Of a DNA stretch of 64,000 nt, positions 62,325 through 64,000 are shown in pieces; the first letter of the stretch is position 1, and every line of letters starts with the position of its first letter. Under the pieces are notes generated by a model. That model ran no database searches, had not been told where the DNA came from, and saw only the letters and a program-made list of their open reading frames with translations. This stretch comes from Bradyrhizobium zhanjiangense (GTDB taxonomy: Bacteria > Pseudomonadota > Alphaproteobacteria > Rhizobiales > Xanthobacteraceae), in the NCBI RefSeq assembly GCF_004114935.1, contig NZ_CP022221.1, positions 8,887,001-8,951,000 of the forward strand. The letters run 5' to 3'. The translations under genes and the position numbers were made by a program.

Positions 62325-63086
62325 TCAATTCAACAAGAACCCGCCGTCCACGGTGACCACACTGCCCGTCATGTAGCGCGAGGCGTTCGACGCCAGCAGC
62401 AGGATCGCGCCGTCGAGATCGGATTCGGCGCCGACGCGGCGCTGCGGGATGCGTTTAGCCAGGCGCTCACCTGCGGGCGTCGACCAGAAGGCGTGGTTCA
62501 TCTCAGTGTCGATGTAGCCGGGCGCGAGCGCGTTGATGCGGATGTTCTGCCCCGCGAGCTCCAGCGCCATCGCCCTGGTCGCCTGGATGATGCCGGCCTT
62601 GGAGATCGCGTAGGGCGACACTGCCTTGAGCACGCCGGTGCCGAGCACGGAGGCGATGTTGACGATGTTCCCCGACTGCTTGCGCGCGATCATGCGCCGC
62701 GCCACTTCCGTCGCGAGGAAATAGGCGCCCTTGAGGTTGGCGCCGATCACGGCATCCCAATCGGCCTCGGTCTGCTCGGTCGCGAGCTTCTCGATGGCGA
62801 TGCCGGCATTGTTGATCAGCACGGTGACGGGCCCGAGCGCGGCTTCCGCCGCATCGACCGCCCTGGCGATCGACGCGGTGTCGGTGACGTCGAGCGCGAC
62901 GGCGGCAGCGCGGCCGCCCTTGCCGCGGATTTCTTCTTCCAGGCTTTTCAGCTTGTCGGTCTGCCGCGCCGCGAGCGCGACGGATGCACCATGGGCCGCC
63001 AGCACCCGGGCAAATTGCCGCCCCAGCCCCTGGCTCGCGCCTGTTACGAGGATGGTTTCTTTACTGACGTCGAATAGGTCTGACAT
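62325..63086 (-). CDS. Short-chain dehydrogenase/reductase
   Basis: The 253-residue SDR has VTGASQGLGRQFARVLAAHG, the NNAGIA motif, Ser in NIASVLGTG and YAISK as catalytic residues, and the C-terminal NASRYMTGSVVTVDGGFLLN. It is a classical-type SDR of 3-oxoacyl-reductase/glucose-dehydrogenase-like pattern; the substrate cannot be read from the sequence. It is divergent from the CvpA-like gene. Confidence 0.85.
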   Translation of the reverse strand: MSDLFDVSKETILVTGASQGLGRQFARVLAAHGASVALAARQTDKLKSLEEEIRGKGGRAAAVALDVTDTASIARAVDAAEAALGPVTVLINNAGIAIEKLATEQTEADWDAVIGANLKGAYFLATEVARRMIARKQSGNIVNIASVLGTGVLKAVSPYAISKAGIIQATRAMALELAGQNIRINALAPGYIDTEMNHAFWSTPAGERLAKRIPQRRVGAESDLDGAILLLASNASRYMTGSVVTVDGGFLLN

Positions 63087-63222
63087 GGCGATTTCCTTGG
63101 ACGACTAGCTCGAGCTTTTGCAGCCATCAATACAGACGATTTTAGCGATCTGAAACCGGAATGATCGGTTCGGCGTTCATTCGTTCCAGCGCGGCAGCGT
63201 TCCCCGAGGTGAGCTCGCACGC

Positions 63223-63735
63223 ATGAACGGTTTCGATCTCGCGGTCTATGCGGCACTCGCCATCGCGGTCGGCCTCGGATTCAGGACCGGGCTGCTGCGC
63301 AGCGCCATGACCATCCTCGCCTATCTCCTCGCCGCGCCGATGGCGGTGGCGTTGATGCCGCTGATCGCGCCGCAGATCGCCGCCAATCCGAATTCGCCGC
63401 TGCTGCAGAACTGGATCTGGTTCTTCGCCATCTTCCTGGTGGTCGGCATGCTGCTCGGGCATATCGGCCGTGTCGCGCTGAACGACACCATCGGCGAGGC
63501 CGGCATCGGCGACCGGCTCGGCGGCGCCGCGCTCGGCGCCATCAGGGTCGGCCTCGTCGCCATCACGCTGGTAGCGGTGTTCGACCAGATCGTGCCGGCC
63601 AATCGCCAGCCGCCGTTCCTCGCCGGCTCGCATCTGCGACCGTTGTTCTCGACGGTGGGGCGGATGGGATTCAAATCGCTGCCGCCGGAGGCGGCTGCCG
63701 CGATCGACCGCCTCAAGCAGGAGCGGCGCATCTAG
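63223..63735 (+). CDS. CvpA-family membrane protein
   Basis: The 170-residue protein has four hydrophobic helices with the CvpA-like pattern: DLAVYAALAIAVGLGFRTGL, LAYLLAAPMAVALMPLI, WFFAIFLVVGMLLGHIGRV and a Gly-rich DRLGGAALGAIRVGLVAITL. A short soluble C-terminus follows. CvpA-like proteins were linked to colicin V export and bile resistance in enterobacteria; the role here is unknown. Confidence 0.75.
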   Translation: MNGFDLAVYAALAIAVGLGFRTGLLRSAMTILAYLLAAPMAVALMPLIAPQIAANPNSPLLQNWIWFFAIFLVVGMLLGHIGRVALNDTIGEAGIGDRLGGAALGAIRVGLVAITLVAVFDQIVPANRQPPFLAGSHLRPLFSTVGRMGFKSLPPEAAAAIDRLKQERRI

Positions 63736-63859
63736 GGCGCATTTGCATCGCCGTAGCGCGCGCCATGCATTTTGAAGCGAGCCCATCCCTTATCAGCGGC
63801 ATCGATGTTGGCTAGAGTGGCCGCATCCAAAACCTGCCTGACATTACGGGAGTGAAACA

Positions 63860-64000
63860 GTGGATCTTGGGATCAAAGGTCGCCGCGCCATCGTCTGCGC
63901 ATCCAGCAAGGGCCTCGGGCGCGCCTGCGCCATCGCGCTGGCGGAGGCTGGCGTTCACGTCACGCTGACCGCGCGCGGTGCCGAAGCCTTGAAGAAGACC
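63860..64000 (+). CDS. Short-chain dehydrogenase, N-terminal part (runs off right edge)
   Basis: A GTG at 63860 with GGGAG seven bases upstream opens a frame that continues past the window end. The 47 visible residues hold the NAD(P)-binding motif: GRRAIVCASSKGLGRACAIA with the Gly triad, then LAEAGVHVTLTARG. Ser replaces the first Gly-neighbour position (ASSKGLG), a form frequent in one SDR subgroup. The rest and the catalytic Tyr lie outside. Confidence 0.8.
   Translation, partial: MDLGIKGRRAIVCASSKGLGRACAIALAEAGVHVTLTARGAEALKKT

Overview
The window looks like chromosomal DNA of a Bradyrhizobium-like alphaproteobacterium (Bradyrhizobium/Rhodopseudomonas group). The reasons are the very high GC content, a phenylpropanoid-uptake and degradation locus laid out much like the one known from Rhodopseudomonas palustris, an OpgC-type glucan-modifying protein, a cyclic-nucleotide-gated potassium channel of the type known from Mesorhizobium, and several families of GC-rich palindromic intergenic repeats. 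This placement is inference from content; no rRNA is present. The only RNA gene seen is an initiator tRNA-Met (60232-60308, minus).

Region 1 (1-5841, minus) is a tightly packed operon for a membrane-bound hydrogenase-4/formate-hydrogenlyase-like complex: an XRE regulator, then hyfB, hyfC, hyfE, hyfF and the start of hyfG, which runs off the left edge. Region 2 (about 6.1-23.9 kb) is a catabolic island for plant-derived hydroxycinnamates. It holds a MarR regulator (CouR-like), a LivH/LivM-LivG/LivF ABC importer with its binding protein 12 kb downstream, pobA, a TRAP importer, a DUF3237 protein, a crotonase, feruloyl-CoA synthase, a short-chain dehydrogenase and a hydroxybenzoyl-CoA-type thioesterase. 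AT-rich palindromes with shared half-sites lie in front of the regulator/importer, pobA/TRAP and crotonase transcription units and are good candidates for one shared operator. A pyridoxamine-oxidase-like flavoprotein, a LysR regulator and another thioesterase sit inside the island.

Region 3 (24-38 kb) is mixed housekeeping and accessory DNA: two glutathione-transferase-like genes, two WYL-type regulators (one beside a perfect 13-bp inverted repeat), a cysteine-cluster protein, a membrane-anchored TAXI protein, a gated potassium channel, an atypical crotonase, a fatty-acid desaturase in an operon with a MetX-like hydrolase, a rubredoxin-tagged metallo-beta-lactamase-fold protein and an MFS transporter. 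Region 4 (38.5-47.5 kb) has an acyl-CoA synthetase and FCD-type GntR regulator opposite an ABC binding protein, with two copies of a GntR-type operator between them, followed by a HlyD/RbbA-like/permease export operon.

Region 5 (47.5-64 kb) carries a DUF2059 protein, OpgC, a 1018-residue zinc-ribbon/adenylate-cyclase/ATPase/TPR sensor, a thermonuclease-like protein, a pentapeptide-repeat protein, a four-gene envelope module (outer-membrane-like protein, FMN-binding protein, ApbE flavin transferase, His-rich membrane protein), a small secreted protein, copC with a decayed copD, the initiator tRNA, a coniferyl-aldehyde-type dehydrogenase, an SDR, a CvpA-like protein and the start of another SDR. 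The envelope flavinylation module and the putative CouR regulon are the two most interesting systems. No CRISPR array, transposase, prophage or rRNA was seen.
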